Numbered from the stretch's first letter, positions 55,220-63,478 are shown. The stretch: 64,000 bases of DNA from an uncultured Algibacter sp. (GCF_947495675.1 NZ_CANLZX010000001.1:62001-126000), one strand, 5' to 3'. Numbers and translations are program-made. The notes: generated by a model from the letters alone, not told the origin.

Positions 55220-56443
55220 ATGAAATACTCAATAGTCCTATTTTTTTTGTTTTTCTTAAGTTCTTGTAAACAAGAAGTTGTTAAAGCAGTATCCATAAAA
55301 GACGATGTTGTTTTTTTATCTGATGATGCGCTAGAAGGTCGCCAAACCGGAACAGAAGGCGAGAAAGCAGCTGCAAATTACATTGCTAAGCGTTTTAAAA
55401 ATTTAGGTGTAGAAGCAAAAGGAACCAATGGTTATTTTCAAGCTTTTACGTTTAAGCCCAAAACAAATCCGCATCAAAAAGTAAATTATACTGTAAAAGA
55501 TGGAGATAGTACAATTACCGGAACAAATATTATTGGGTTTATAAATAATAATGCAGAGAATACCATTGCCATAGGTGCACATTTTGATCATTTAGGTTAT
55601 GGTGCCGAAGGTTCTTTACATAGAGGCGAAAAAGCCATTCATAACGGAGCCGATGATAATGCAAGTGGTATTGCCGTTATGTTAAGTTTAGCTGAAAAAT
55701 TAAAAAATAAAAACACGAACAATAACTATTTGTTTTTGGCATTTTCTGGTGAAGAAATGGGTTTATTAGGCTCTAATTATTTTGTAAAAAATGCCACTAT
55801 TGATACCAAAAAAATCAATTACATGATTAATATGGATATGGTTGGGCGTTTAAAAGCCGATAGCACTCTTGCTGTTTATGGTGTTGGCACATCGCCCATT
55901 TTAAAACAAACTTTAAAGGCTCATAATAGCAATTTTAAATTAATTCAAAAAGAATCCGGTATAGGCCCAAGCGATCATACATCGTTTTACAATGTAGATA
56001 TCCCTGTGTTGCATTTTTTTACAGGTCAGCATGAAGATTACCATAAACCAACAGACGATTTTGAAAAACTGAATTATGATGGAATGACAACCATTTCAAA
56101 TTATATTTTTGAAGTTATTACAGATTTAGATAACAACGGTAAATTACCATTTAGAAAAACTAAAAACGAAAGTGAAGAAACCCCAAGATTTAAAGTTGGG
56201 TTGGGTGTAATTCCTGATTATATGTTTGATGGTAATGGCATGCGAATTGATGGTTTAAGCGAAGACAAGCCAGCACAAAAAGCAGGTTTACAGAAAGGCG
56301 ATATTGTTGTTAAATTAGGTGATAGTGCTGTTACCGATATGATGAGTTACATGAAAGTTTTAGCAACTTTTGAAACTGGAAACAAGACCAAAGTTGTTGT
56401 TGATAGAAAAGGAGAATTGGTTGAGGCCGATATACAATTTTAA
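55220..56443 (+). CDS. M28-family zinc peptidase with C-terminal PDZ domain, lipoprotein
   Basis: 407 residues with a lipoprotein signal (FFLSSC, Cys at residue 16). The di-zinc site of M28 peptidases is complete: AIGAHFDHLGYG, NGADDNASGIAVML (bridging Asp), FLAFSGEEMGLLGS (catalytic and ligand Glu), NMDMVGRL and GPSDHTSFYNVDIPVLHFFTG with the last His. A protease-associated-type region precedes it, and a PDZ domain (about 320-407; GLSEDKPAQKAGLQKGDIVVKLGD) closes it. It should remove N-terminal residues from peptides in the periplasm. The DUF4345 gene follows after nine bases. Confidence 0.94.
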   Translation: MKYSIVLFFLFFLSSCKQEVVKAVSIKDDVVFLSDDALEGRQTGTEGEKAAANYIAKRFKNLGVEAKGTNGYFQAFTFKPKTNPHQKVNYTVKDGDSTITGTNIIGFINNNAENTIAIGAHFDHLGYGAEGSLHRGEKAIHNGADDNASGIAVMLSLAEKLKNKNTNNNYLFLAFSGEEMGLLGSNYFVKNATIDTKKINYMINMDMVGRLKADSTLAVYGVGTSPILKQTLKAHNSNFKLIQKESGIGPSDHTSFYNVDIPVLHFFTGQHEDYHKPTDDFEKLNYDGMTTISNYIFEVITDLDNNGKLPFRKTKNESEETPRFKVGLGVIPDYMFDGNGMRIDGLSEDKPAQKAGLQKGDIVVKLGDSAVTDMMSYMKVLATFETGNKTKVVVDRKGELVEADIQF

Positions 56444-56452
56444 ACATTTTAA

Positions 56453-56851
56453 ATGATTAAAACCAAACAGGATTTTATTAATAAAATACATTTAATTATT
56501 TCGGTTTTAATCGTTGTACCTGTGTCTTTTGTTTATGGCTTTAATCCGGATTGGCAATTCGATATTCATTTAAATACTATTGATGAGCATAACTTTTTTA
56601 AAGCCATAATGGGTTTGTATATAGGGTTTTCAATAGTATGGGTATTAGGCGTTTTTAAAACTAACTATTTAAAACTTGCTTTAATTACAAACTTAATTTT
56701 TATGCTAGGTTTAGGCTCGGGCAGAGTGTTAAGTTTAATACTTGATGGCACACCAACGTTTGGTTATATTTTTGGAACTTTTGCCGAGTTGTTTCTTGGC
56801 TTTTACGGACTTTGGGTTTTGTTAAACCATCATACTACCACAAATACCTAA
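56453..56851 (+). CDS. DUF4345-family membrane protein
   Basis: 132 residues with four membrane helices (about 11-30, 47-65, 72-92 and 103-122). FNPDWQFDIHLNTIDEHNFFKAIMGLYIGFSIVWVLG and LIFMLGLGSGRVLSLILDG resemble DUF4345. The function is unknown. It follows the M28 gene by nine bases and so is probably cotranscribed. Its last ten codons overlap the 3' end of the small membrane protein gene on the other strand. Confidence 0.8.
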   Translation: MIKTKQDFINKIHLIISVLIVVPVSFVYGFNPDWQFDIHLNTIDEHNFFKAIMGLYIGFSIVWVLGVFKTNYLKLALITNLIFMLGLGSGRVLSLILDGTPTFGYIFGTFAELFLGFYGLWVLLNHHTTTNT

Positions 56852-57025
56852 ACTAACAATAACATAAATAGCAGCTAAAATAAATAAAACTTTTGCAGCA
56901 TATTTATTCTTTTTAAGTACTGCAAAACCAATAATGGCTAGTAAAATTGCAGGTCCAAACATAATGGCAAGGATTAAGTAAATCAAACCATCTAAATTCA
57001 TATTCGGACTTAATAAATGTATCAT
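56822..57025 (-). CDS. Small membrane protein, paralogue 1 (last gene of the Tes/Lgt-like cluster)
   Basis: 67 residues with two hydrophobic segments (about 11-34 and 43-64) separated by a short basic loop (LKKNKYAAK). The end LGICGSMMV matches the end of the next upstream gene (LGICGSLMF), so the two are paralogues. An alternative ATG lies at residue 9. Ten bases separate it from its twin. Its 3' end overlaps the convergent DUF4345 gene by 30 bases. No known family; a role as subunit or chaperone of the radical SAM protein or its membrane substrate is only a guess. Confidence 0.65.
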   Translation of the reverse strand: MIHLLSPNMNLDGLIYLILAIMFGPAILLAIIGFAVLKKNKYAAKVLFILAAIYVIVSLGICGSMMV

Positions 57026-57035
57026 TTTTAAAAAT

Positions 57036-57239
57036 TTAAAACATTAAACTACCGCAAATACCTAGACCAATAATAGCATAAACTGCTGTTATAATTAGTA
57101 AGACGTTAGAAGTCTTTTTCTTTTTTTGTCTTATAGCTATGCCAACTATTAAAAGAATAGTTGGTAGACCAAAAACTAAAAATATAAGTAAAATTATATA
57201 CCAACCTAAAGCGGCACTTTCTAATAATATATTATTCAT
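57036..57239 (-). CDS. Small membrane protein, paralogue 2
   Basis: 67 residues with two membrane helices (about 10-34 and 45-65), a basic loop (RQKKKKTSN) between them and the same C-terminal LGICGS signature as its neighbour. Its ATG overlaps the TAA of the radical SAM gene by one base (TAATG), which indicates translational coupling and a functional tie. Not recognised as a named family. Confidence 0.7.
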   Translation of the reverse strand: MNNILLESAALGWYIILLIFLVFGLPTILLIVGIAIRQKKKKTSNVLLIITAVYAIIGLGICGSLMF

Positions 57240-58630
57240 TATACTTCATTCCTTAATTCCTCCAAACGCGCTTTCTTATCATCCCTATAAAACAAATTCA
57301 TGGTTTCAAAAGGGATAATTTTATTGTCTTTATCTACAATATGCACACACGATTTTTTAATAGCACGCACATCAAAGTTGTAAGCATCAATAAATTGCAT
57401 GATAATAATACGGAATAAATTATCGTAACCCAAGTTTGGCGCATCAATATTAGGTAAGCAGCACATGATGCTTTTTAGGTTTTCTTCGGCTACTTCAACA
57501 GAATTTCCTGTGCTAAACAACTCAATCATTTTATCTTGCAATTGTGAATCTTGCTCGTAAATAATGGTGTTTTTACTATTGTCCAATAAATCATTCGGGT
57601 TAATATAACGTGTTAACGGAAACACTTCATCTTCCAATTTTAACGCATAACCCATAACTAAAGCATCGGGGTTACAAGGTACAGGAAGCAAATCATCAGG
57701 ATTAAAAATATCGGTCTGTTCCATAATTTTACGGCGCACTTCTGTAAGTGTCATCCTATCCGTTTCGGGGTTAAAATTATCTAAACGGCCCGCAATTTGC
57801 GTGGGTTGTAGTGTAACTCCTCGCACGCACTTTTGCTTTAAAGCATAATCTATAATTTTTCCAATTTCGCCGTCATTCAGACCTTTTTGTAAAGTAACCA
57901 CTAAGGTGGTCGATAGGTTTACACTATTCAAATTTTCAATAGCTTGTTTACGAATATGGTTTAAATCGGCGCCACGAAGTTCTCGTAATACGCTATTTTC
58001 AAAAGAGTCGAATTGTAAATAAATTTCAAAATCTGGAGCGTAGGTTTTTAGTCTTTCCGCGAAAGCGATATCCTTTGCAATTTTAATCCCATTCGTATTG
58101 AGCATTAAATGCCTAATGGGTAAGGATTTTGCATAATCTAAAATTTCCCAAAACTGCGGGTGTATGGTAGGTTCGCCTCCCGAAATTTGTACCACATCGG
58201 GCTCTTTTTCGTTCCTAACAATGGTGTCTAGCATAGCCTTTACCTCGTCTAAAGTACGATGTCTGCCATAGGTTGGCGACGACCCCGCGTAACAGGTTGG
58301 GCAGGTTAAATTACAACGGTCTGTAACCTCTACAACTGTTAGGCAACTGTGTTGTTCATGATCGGGGCACAAGCCACAATCGTAAGGGCAACCATAATCG
58401 GTTTTTGTATTAAATTTATACGGCGTTTCGCTGGGTTTATTGTAGTTTCTAATGTTTTTATAATATTCAATATCGTCTGCAATAAGCACTTTACTATTTC
58501 CGTGCTCTTTACAACGTTTAAGCATATAAACATTGTCGTTTTCAAACACAATTTTAGCATCTACACGCTTTAAACATTCGGGGCAAAGGCTTAAAGTAAA
58601 ATCGTAATAGGTGTAATCTCTAACAGGCAT
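57239..58630 (-). CDS. Radical SAM protein of the MJ0619/tetraether synthase (Tes)-like family
   Basis: 463 residues. An N-terminal zinc- or rubredoxin-type knuckle (C16, C19 in LCPECL; C40 with H43 in RCKEHG) is followed by extra cysteines CPYDCGLC (C81, C85, C88) and HEQHSC (C96). The radical SAM motif is CNLTCPTC (C106, C110, C113), with the SAM-binding GGEP at 151-154. C-terminal cysteines occur in PVPCNPDA, MCCLPN and KKSCVHIVDKDNKIIPF. This layout is that of MJ0619-type proteins, whose archaeal member Tes joins lipid tails by carbon-carbon bonds. The bacterial function is unknown; a lipid substrate is inferred. It overlaps the small membrane protein gene by one base and lies downstream of a Lgt-like gene. 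Confidence 0.82.
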   Translation of the reverse strand: MPVRDYTYYDFTLSLCPECLKRVDAKIVFENDNVYMLKRCKEHGNSKVLIADDIEYYKNIRNYNKPSETPYKFNTKTDYGCPYDCGLCPDHEQHSCLTVVEVTDRCNLTCPTCYAGSSPTYGRHRTLDEVKAMLDTIVRNEKEPDVVQISGGEPTIHPQFWEILDYAKSLPIRHLMLNTNGIKIAKDIAFAERLKTYAPDFEIYLQFDSFENSVLRELRGADLNHIRKQAIENLNSVNLSTTLVVTLQKGLNDGEIGKIIDYALKQKCVRGVTLQPTQIAGRLDNFNPETDRMTLTEVRRKIMEQTDIFNPDDLLPVPCNPDALVMGYALKLEDEVFPLTRYINPNDLLDNSKNTIIYEQDSQLQDKMIELFSTGNSVEVAEENLKSIMCCLPNIDAPNLGYDNLFRIIIMQFIDAYNFDVRAIKKSCVHIVDKDNKIIPFETMNLFYRDDKKARLEELRNEV

Positions 58631-58656
58631 ATGTTGTGTTTTTATTGATTAGTTGT

Positions 58657-58779
58657 GCGTTACCACAAGGGTCGGGCTATCCGCTATATTTTTTTTAAAG
58701 CTTAGCTTCGGTGTCTTCAACCAAAAAATAATTTGGTTTCGATAGTTTCAAAAAAGGATGCCGCTTCTATCCCTAACGC
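58657..58779. repeat. Dispersed intergenic repeat, copy B
   Basis: 123 bases with the same ends as copy A: an identical first 22 bases starting GCGTTACCACAAGGG and identical last 11 bases ATCCCTAACGC. The middle contains an ACCAAA/TTTGGT stem. Its right end lies inside the 3' end of the Lgt-like gene and supplies that gene's stop codon. It occupies the gap between the Lgt-like and radical SAM genes. Confidence 0.8.
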
Positions 58780-59522
58780 GCGCTCCAGTTTTCTTTAAAT
58801 TTAAAAATTGTAGTTCGGTAATACAGCAAACAAAGTATGCATAATATTTGGATGCTACTTAACCCAAAAACATAAAAAACATTCGGTTTTAAAAATTCAA
58901 TAAAAAACCTGAATGTAAAATACAGTATCATAAACCATTTAAACAAGTCACCATTTTTAAGTTTTTTAGTTTTCTGTATGTGTTTTAATCCAAAAAATAA
59001 TACTATTAAAAATACCAATTCGTATAAAGATGTTGGATGCCTAAGTAAATTATCTCCCAAATTCATCCCGAAAGCAGAAGTTGTTTCGTAGCCATAAGTA
59101 AACTCATTAATTCCCGAAAGGAAACATCCCACACGGCCAATAAAAATCCCTAAGATAATAGGAAACACAAATAAATCTCCCGAAGATTGGGTTTCACCAA
59201 TACGCTTTTTAGCAAATTCCACACCCAGTAAACCACCAAACAAACCACCCATAATGGTTTTAGTGTTAAGAAGCTTAATCATGTTTTCTTGCGAAAATTC
59301 AATAAGTGGGTTTTCCAAAAATCCAACCAAACGCGAACCTATTAGTGCGCCTAAAGCAGCACCCAAAATAATTGATAAGCGGTTGTTTGTTGAAATTATA
59401 TCAGTAGATTTTTTACGTAAATACACATAATACCTAAACGCTACAAAAAAGGCGAGGTATTCTAAAACCAAGTGAATGTTTATGTTATACCCAAATAATT
59501 GGGGCTCGAAAGGGATTTGCAA
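58773..59522 (-). CDS. Divergent Lgt-family (prolipoprotein diacylglyceryl transferase-like) membrane protein
   Basis: 249 residues with about seven membrane helices. Lgt-family traits are the segment FIGRVGCFLSGINEFTYG (about 127-144), RHPTSLYELVF (161-171) and FKWFMILYFTFRFFIEFLKP near the end. Compared with E. coli Lgt, the signature Arg is kept (R130), but the Asn that follows it is Cys133, the Glu in the signature is Ile138, and the essential His of the FHGG loop is Met91 (TIMGGLFGG). So it is probably not the housekeeping enzyme but a paralogue with another acceptor or donor. It precedes the Tes-like radical SAM gene by 142 bases, which hold a dispersed repeat. Confidence 0.82.
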   Translation of the reverse strand: MQIPFEPQLFGYNINIHLVLEYLAFFVAFRYYVYLRKKSTDIISTNNRLSIILGAALGALIGSRLVGFLENPLIEFSQENMIKLLNTKTIMGGLFGGLLGVEFAKKRIGETQSSGDLFVFPIILGIFIGRVGCFLSGINEFTYGYETTSAFGMNLGDNLLRHPTSLYELVFLIVLFFGLKHIQKTKKLKNGDLFKWFMILYFTFRFFIEFLKPNVFYVFGLSSIQILCILCLLYYRTTIFKFKENWSAR

Positions 59523-59662
59523 ATAGTTTACTTTTTTATAAATGCTAATTTCGGTTATTTTGTTTGCTTATATGTGGTTATTTTAATTAAAATTTAATGC
59601 CCTTAAAATGGTTATAACACATTTAAAAAACTTCAAATTCTTTTAGTTTATTAGGTTCATTG

Positions 59663-59670
59663 TATATTTG
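59663..59670 (+). promoter_or_regulatory. -7 promoter box of the coiled-coil lipoprotein/dusB unit
   Basis: TATATTTG is an exact TAnnTTTG match, 31 bases before the ATG at 59702. The -33 region shows only TTTAG. Confidence 0.55.
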
Positions 59671-59701
59671 CAGCCAAAATAAAGGATAACACATCGTTAA
59701 A

Positions 59702-60352
59702 ATGTATAAAAAAGCACTAGTTTTAGTAGGATTGTTTTTAATAGTAACATCTTGTTGGAAAGATAAAAGTCCAGAAGATTTAATTCGTTTAAAAGATAAA
59801 TTTAAATCTCAAGTAGCTACTTTCGAGAGTAAAAAAGAAGTTGCGAATAAAAATGTAACCAAAGGATTATCATCTTTGGGCGCTTTAAAATCTGCTTTAG
59901 AAGATGCTAAAAATGAAGACAAAGAGTTTGCAAAAGTTTATGGTGATTGGGAAAAAGTAAATAAACGAGTAAACAACTTAAATAAAGAATACGAAGATTT
60001 AAAAACCAAAGCAGCAAACTTATTTACTGCTATGGAAACTCAAACCAATAGCTTAAGCGACGAAAAAAGTAGAAATACACTTTTAAAAGCAATAAATAAA
60101 GCCAAAACAAAGTATAACAGTACATTGGCAAATACCTCAGAGGCTATAGGAAAACTAAGACTTTTACATAATGATGCTGTTGAGGTTGTTAAAGCACTTG
60201 AGGTGGCTGCAGCATTAAATTCATTTGATTCTATTAACGGACAAATGAAAAGCATAGAAGATAGAGTAGATGGTATTATGCAAGAGCTTAATGTAGCTGT
60301 TGTTGAAAGTAAAAAGCTTTACGAGAAAAAAATCACAGAATTAGGCGAGTAA
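59702..60352 (+). CDS. Coiled-coil lipoprotein of unknown function
   Basis: 216 residues. The lipobox IVTSC puts the modified Cys at residue 18 (MYKKALVLVGLFLIVTSCW). The mature part is almost wholly alpha-helical and highly charged, with heptad-like stretches (about 25-215; NKRVNNLNKEYEDLKTKAANL and SIEDRVDGIMQELNVAVVESKK). No enzyme motif or named family is recognised. It precedes dusB by four bases, so the two share a transcript although no functional link is obvious. A structural envelope role is possible. Confidence 0.82.
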   Translation: MYKKALVLVGLFLIVTSCWKDKSPEDLIRLKDKFKSQVATFESKKEVANKNVTKGLSSLGALKSALEDAKNEDKEFAKVYGDWEKVNKRVNNLNKEYEDLKTKAANLFTAMETQTNSLSDEKSRNTLLKAINKAKTKYNSTLANTSEAIGKLRLLHNDAVEVVKALEVAAALNSFDSINGQMKSIEDRVDGIMQELNVAVVESKKLYEKKITELGE

Positions 60353-60356
60353 TATT

Positions 60357-61352
60357 TTGGTAAAAATAGACAACATAGAACTTCCAGATTTCCCATTGCT
60401 TTTAGCACCAATGGAAGATGTTAGCGACCCACCGTTTCGAGCATTATGCAAAGAGCAAGGTGCAGATGTCGTGTATACAGAGTTTGTATCAAGCGAAGGC
60501 TTAATTCGTAACGCTGCAAAAAGCGTTATGAAGCTTGATATTTATGAAAAAGAGCGACCAGTTGGCATACAAATTTTTGGAGCCAATTTAGATAGTATGT
60601 TGCAAACCATTGATATTGTAGCAGAATCTAAACCAGATATTATAGATATCAATTTTGGTTGCCCAGTAAAAAAAGTTGTGAGTAAAGGCGCGGGTGCTGG
60701 TATTTTAAAAGATATCTGTTTAATGGAACAACTTACAGCCGAAATGGTTAAGCGTACTAATTTACCTATTACTGTAAAAACACGATTAGGTTGGGATCAT
60801 GATTCTATAAGAATAGTTGAGGTTGCCGAACGTTTGCAAGATGTTGGCTGTAAAGCTATTTCTATTCATGGGCGCACTCGAGCACAAATGTACAAAGGCG
60901 ATGCCGATTGGAAACCTATTGCAGCCGTTAAAAACAACCCACGAATGCACATTCCTGTTTTTGGAAATGGCGATGTTGATACTCCAGAAAAAGCTGCTTT
61001 AATGCGTGATGAGTTTGGTTTAGATGGTGCCATGATTGGTAGAGCATCTATTGGAAATCCTTGGTTTTTTAAGCAAGTAAAACACTTTTTTAAAACAGGA
61101 GAACATTTGGCGCCAATTTCTCTAGAAGAACGTGTAGAAGCAGCTCGCCGCCACTTACAAATGTCTATTGATTGGAAAGGAGAAATTCTTGGTGTTTTTG
61201 AAACACGACGTCACTATACAAATTATTTTAAAGGCATTCCGCATTTTAAAGAATACCGCATGAAAATGGTAACTAGTGATAAATCTGAAGATGTTTTTGC
61301 TGCTTTTGACGAGGTACTTGAAAAATTTGCTGGACACCAATTTACAGAGTAA
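60357..61352 (+). CDS. dusB: tRNA-dihydrouridine synthase B (TTG start)
   Basis: 331 residues. The family start (M)VKIDNIELPDFPLLLAPMEDVSDPPFRALC requires initiation at the TTG of 60357; the first in-frame ATG falls inside the FMN-binding APMEDV motif and would destroy it. The catalytic cysteine is in DINFGCPVKKVVSKGAGA, and substrate/FMN residues are in TVKTRLGWDHD, ISIHGRTRAQMYKGDADW and GRASIGNPWFF. It reduces uridine to dihydrouridine in the tRNA D-loop using FMN and NADPH. It begins four bases after the coiled-coil lipoprotein gene and ends two bases before the convergent permease gene. Confidence 0.95.
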   Translation: MVKIDNIELPDFPLLLAPMEDVSDPPFRALCKEQGADVVYTEFVSSEGLIRNAAKSVMKLDIYEKERPVGIQIFGANLDSMLQTIDIVAESKPDIIDINFGCPVKKVVSKGAGAGILKDICLMEQLTAEMVKRTNLPITVKTRLGWDHDSIRIVEVAERLQDVGCKAISIHGRTRAQMYKGDADWKPIAAVKNNPRMHIPVFGNGDVDTPEKAALMRDEFGLDGAMIGRASIGNPWFFKQVKHFFKTGEHLAPISLEERVEAARRHLQMSIDWKGEILGVFETRRHYTNYFKGIPHFKEYRMKMVTSDKSEDVFAAFDEVLEKFAGHQFTE

Positions 61353-61353
61353 A

Positions 61354-62559
61354 CTATATATTCTGTACTAATGATTTTGTAATTCTACTAGAAGCAATTT
61401 TTGAAGCTACAATCCCTAAAATAGAAATGGTTAAAAACACGATAATAAAGTTTTCAAACTTTAAAGTTATTGGGTAAGCGAGTGTTGGTGTTATCATAAC
61501 CAAACTAAACGCTTTTTGTAAGCCAGTAATTATTAGTGCTAAAACCAAACCAATAAGCCCTCCTACAATGCTCATTAAACTACCTTGGTAAAAAAATATT
61601 GTCCGAATGTCTTTTACTGTGGCACCTATATTAAATAAGGTATTTAGACTTCTTTTTTTATCAAGCATCATCATAATCAAAGAACCTATTACGTTAAAAA
61701 AGGCAATAATTAGTACAAGTGTAAAAATGAGATATACAGCTAAATTTTCTGTATTTAACATTTTGTAAAGTGCATCGTTAAGTTGTGCTCTGTTTTTTAA
61801 AATTACTTTGTCGCCTAATACAGCTTTAATATTAGATATAGCCTCGTTTTCATCTATATTATTATTGAGTTTAAATTCTATAGTTGTAATTTGATTAGAT
61901 TTATAATTAAGAAGATTTTTTGCTAAATCTAAAGGTGCAAAAATATAAGTATCGTTTAAATCTTCATTAATAAAAAACACACCAACATTAATAGCATTAA
62001 TACTATTAAATGCATTTTTTATTGATGATATTGCTCCTTTTCCGGGTTTAGGAACATATATAGTTATGGGTTTCGTATAATTTAAAACCCCAAGAGATAA
62101 ACTATTAGAAATGCCCCAGCCAATAACCAGTTGGTTAGATTTTTGTTCAAACCAACTTCCATGATCTAGAGTAGAATCAACATTTACTACGTTTTGAAAG
62201 TGCTCATCAACACCTTTTAAAACCGCAGGTGTGTTTTTGTTGCCAGAAGTTATAAAAACACGTTCTTCTATAACCTTAGAATAATAGGCAATGTCTGATA
62301 AATTATTTAGTTTATTAACATCATTTTCGGTTAGAATAAATGATTTTCCAATACTGGGTATAGCTTTTAAATCAGGATCAACTTGACTAGTAAACTGTAA
62401 TGTAAAATCTTTTAAACCTGCAAAGCCAGACAGGACAATAAACAAGGATGCTGAACCAAGAATAACACCAATTAAGGCAATATTGGTTATAAAATTTATA
62501 GCATTGTTAGAGCTTTTAGAGCGTAAGTAACGTTTTGCTATGTGAAGAGGGAAACTCAA
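61354..62559 (-). CDS. ABC transporter permease of the LolC/LolE (FtsX/MacB) type
   Basis: 401 residues. One N-terminal helix (ALIGVILGSASLFIVLSGFAGL, about 26-48) is followed by a large periplasmic domain (about 50-265) and three C-terminal helices (about 270-395) of the FtsX domain. The opening IAKRYLRSKSSNNAINFIT is the typical start for lipoprotein-releasing LolC/E proteins. It probably takes part in releasing lipoproteins from the inner membrane, with the ATPase encoded elsewhere. It starts eight bases after the rbfA stop, so the two form an operon. Confidence 0.92.
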   Translation of the reverse strand: MSFPLHIAKRYLRSKSSNNAINFITNIALIGVILGSASLFIVLSGFAGLKDFTLQFTSQVDPDLKAIPSIGKSFILTENDVNKLNNLSDIAYYSKVIEERVFITSGNKNTPAVLKGVDEHFQNVVNVDSTLDHGSWFEQKSNQLVIGWGISNSLSLGVLNYTKPITIYVPKPGKGAISSIKNAFNSINAINVGVFFINEDLNDTYIFAPLDLAKNLLNYKSNQITTIEFKLNNNIDENEAISNIKAVLGDKVILKNRAQLNDALYKMLNTENLAVYLIFTLVLIIAFFNVIGSLIMMMLDKKRSLNTLFNIGATVKDIRTIFFYQGSLMSIVGGLIGLVLALIITGLQKAFSLVMITPTLAYPITLKFENFIIVFLTISILGIVASKIASSRITKSLVQNI

Positions 62560-62567
62560 TTAGAAAA

Positions 62568-62963
62568 TTAAGATTTTTTTCTTTTATCTAAAATTGAAGG
62601 ATCTTTAATTGGGTTTTCTTTCCCTTTTAAAGATTTTTCTATTTGGTCAATGTATTCTAAAGAATCATCAATAAAAAATTCTAAATTAGGCATTCTACGT
62701 AGTTGGTTTTTGGTACGTTGCGCTAATTCGTGGCGAATTAATGGCGTATTAGATTTTATACCTTCAAGTAACTCTTTGCCCTTATCATTAGGAAAAATGC
62801 TCAAATAAACTTTAGCAACACCTAAATCTACAGTTACTTTAACTTTTGTAACCGAAATTAAAACACCACGCATACCGCCTTGTGTAGCAGCTCCCTGTAA
62901 TACATCAACTAAATCGGTTTGTAAAACAGACCCTATTTTTTTTTGTCTTTGACTTTCTTCCAT
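62568..62963 (-). CDS. rbfA: Ribosome-binding factor A
   Basis: 131 residues, the usual size. It starts EESQRQKKIGSVLQTDLVDVLQ; the KH-like core includes VLISVTKVKVTVDLGVAKVYLSIFP and IRHELAQRTKNQLRRMPNLEFFIDDSLEYIDQIEKSL, the hallmark end of RbfA. It binds the 30S subunit and assists maturation of the 16S rRNA 5' end. It is the first gene of the rbfA-permease unit and is divergent from the epimerase gene. Confidence 0.94.
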   Translation of the reverse strand: MEESQRQKKIGSVLQTDLVDVLQGAATQGGMRGVLISVTKVKVTVDLGVAKVYLSIFPNDKGKELLEGIKSNTPLIRHELAQRTKNQLRRMPNLEFFIDDSLEYIDQIEKSLKGKENPIKDPSILDKRKKS

Positions 62964-63073
62964 GTTAAATTTTATGTAGTATTACTCTAACTACGCTACA
63001 AAAATAACGGATATTTAAAGATTATGTTACTTTTGGATTACTTAATTTGTATCTTAATGTAAAAGTTGTGCTT

Positions 63074-63478
63074 ATGAATAAAATTGAACACATAGGAATT
63101 GCTGTAAAAAGCCTTAAAAATTCTAATGAATTGTTTTCCAAACTCTTTGGTAAACCTCATTATAAAGTTGAGGAGGTAAAAACTGAAGGAGTTAATACAT
63201 CTTTTTTTAAAGTAGGTGAAAATAAAATTGAATTATTAGAGGCCACAAAAAAAGATAGCCCAATAGCAAAATTTATTGATAAAAAAGGAGAAGGTATTCA
63301 TCATATTGCTTTTGATGTTGATGATTTAGTATCTGAAATTAAGCGACTTAAAAAAGAGGGATTCAAGGTGTTAAATGAAACACCAAAGAAAGGCGCCGAT
63401 AACAAGTTAGTGGTTTTTTTACACCCAAAATCATCAAATGGGGTTTTAATTGAGTTATGTCAAGAGATAAAGAAATAA
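63074..63478 (+). CDS. mce: Methylmalonyl-CoA epimerase
   Basis: 134 residues from the ATG at 63074 (MNKIEHIGIAVKSL); an upstream in-frame start adds nine residues that do not fit the family. The glyoxalase-fold metal ligands are seen in IEHIGIAV (His), KIELLEAT (Glu), GIHHIAFDVDDL (His) and GVLIELCQE (Glu). It interconverts the (R) and (S) forms of methylmalonyl-CoA in propionate metabolism. A tRNA gene follows at 50 bases with its own promoter. Confidence 0.93.
   Translation: MNKIEHIGIAVKSLKNSNELFSKLFGKPHYKVEEVKTEGVNTSFFKVGENKIELLEATKKDSPIAKFIDKKGEGIHHIAFDVDDLVSEIKRLKKEGFKVLNETPKKGADNKLVVFLHPKSSNGVLIELCQEIKK

Noticed and set aside
58773-59522. Naming the Lgt-like gene lgt
   Set aside because: Several positions considered essential in E. 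coli Lgt are replaced and the neighbourhood is not that of a housekeeping lgt.
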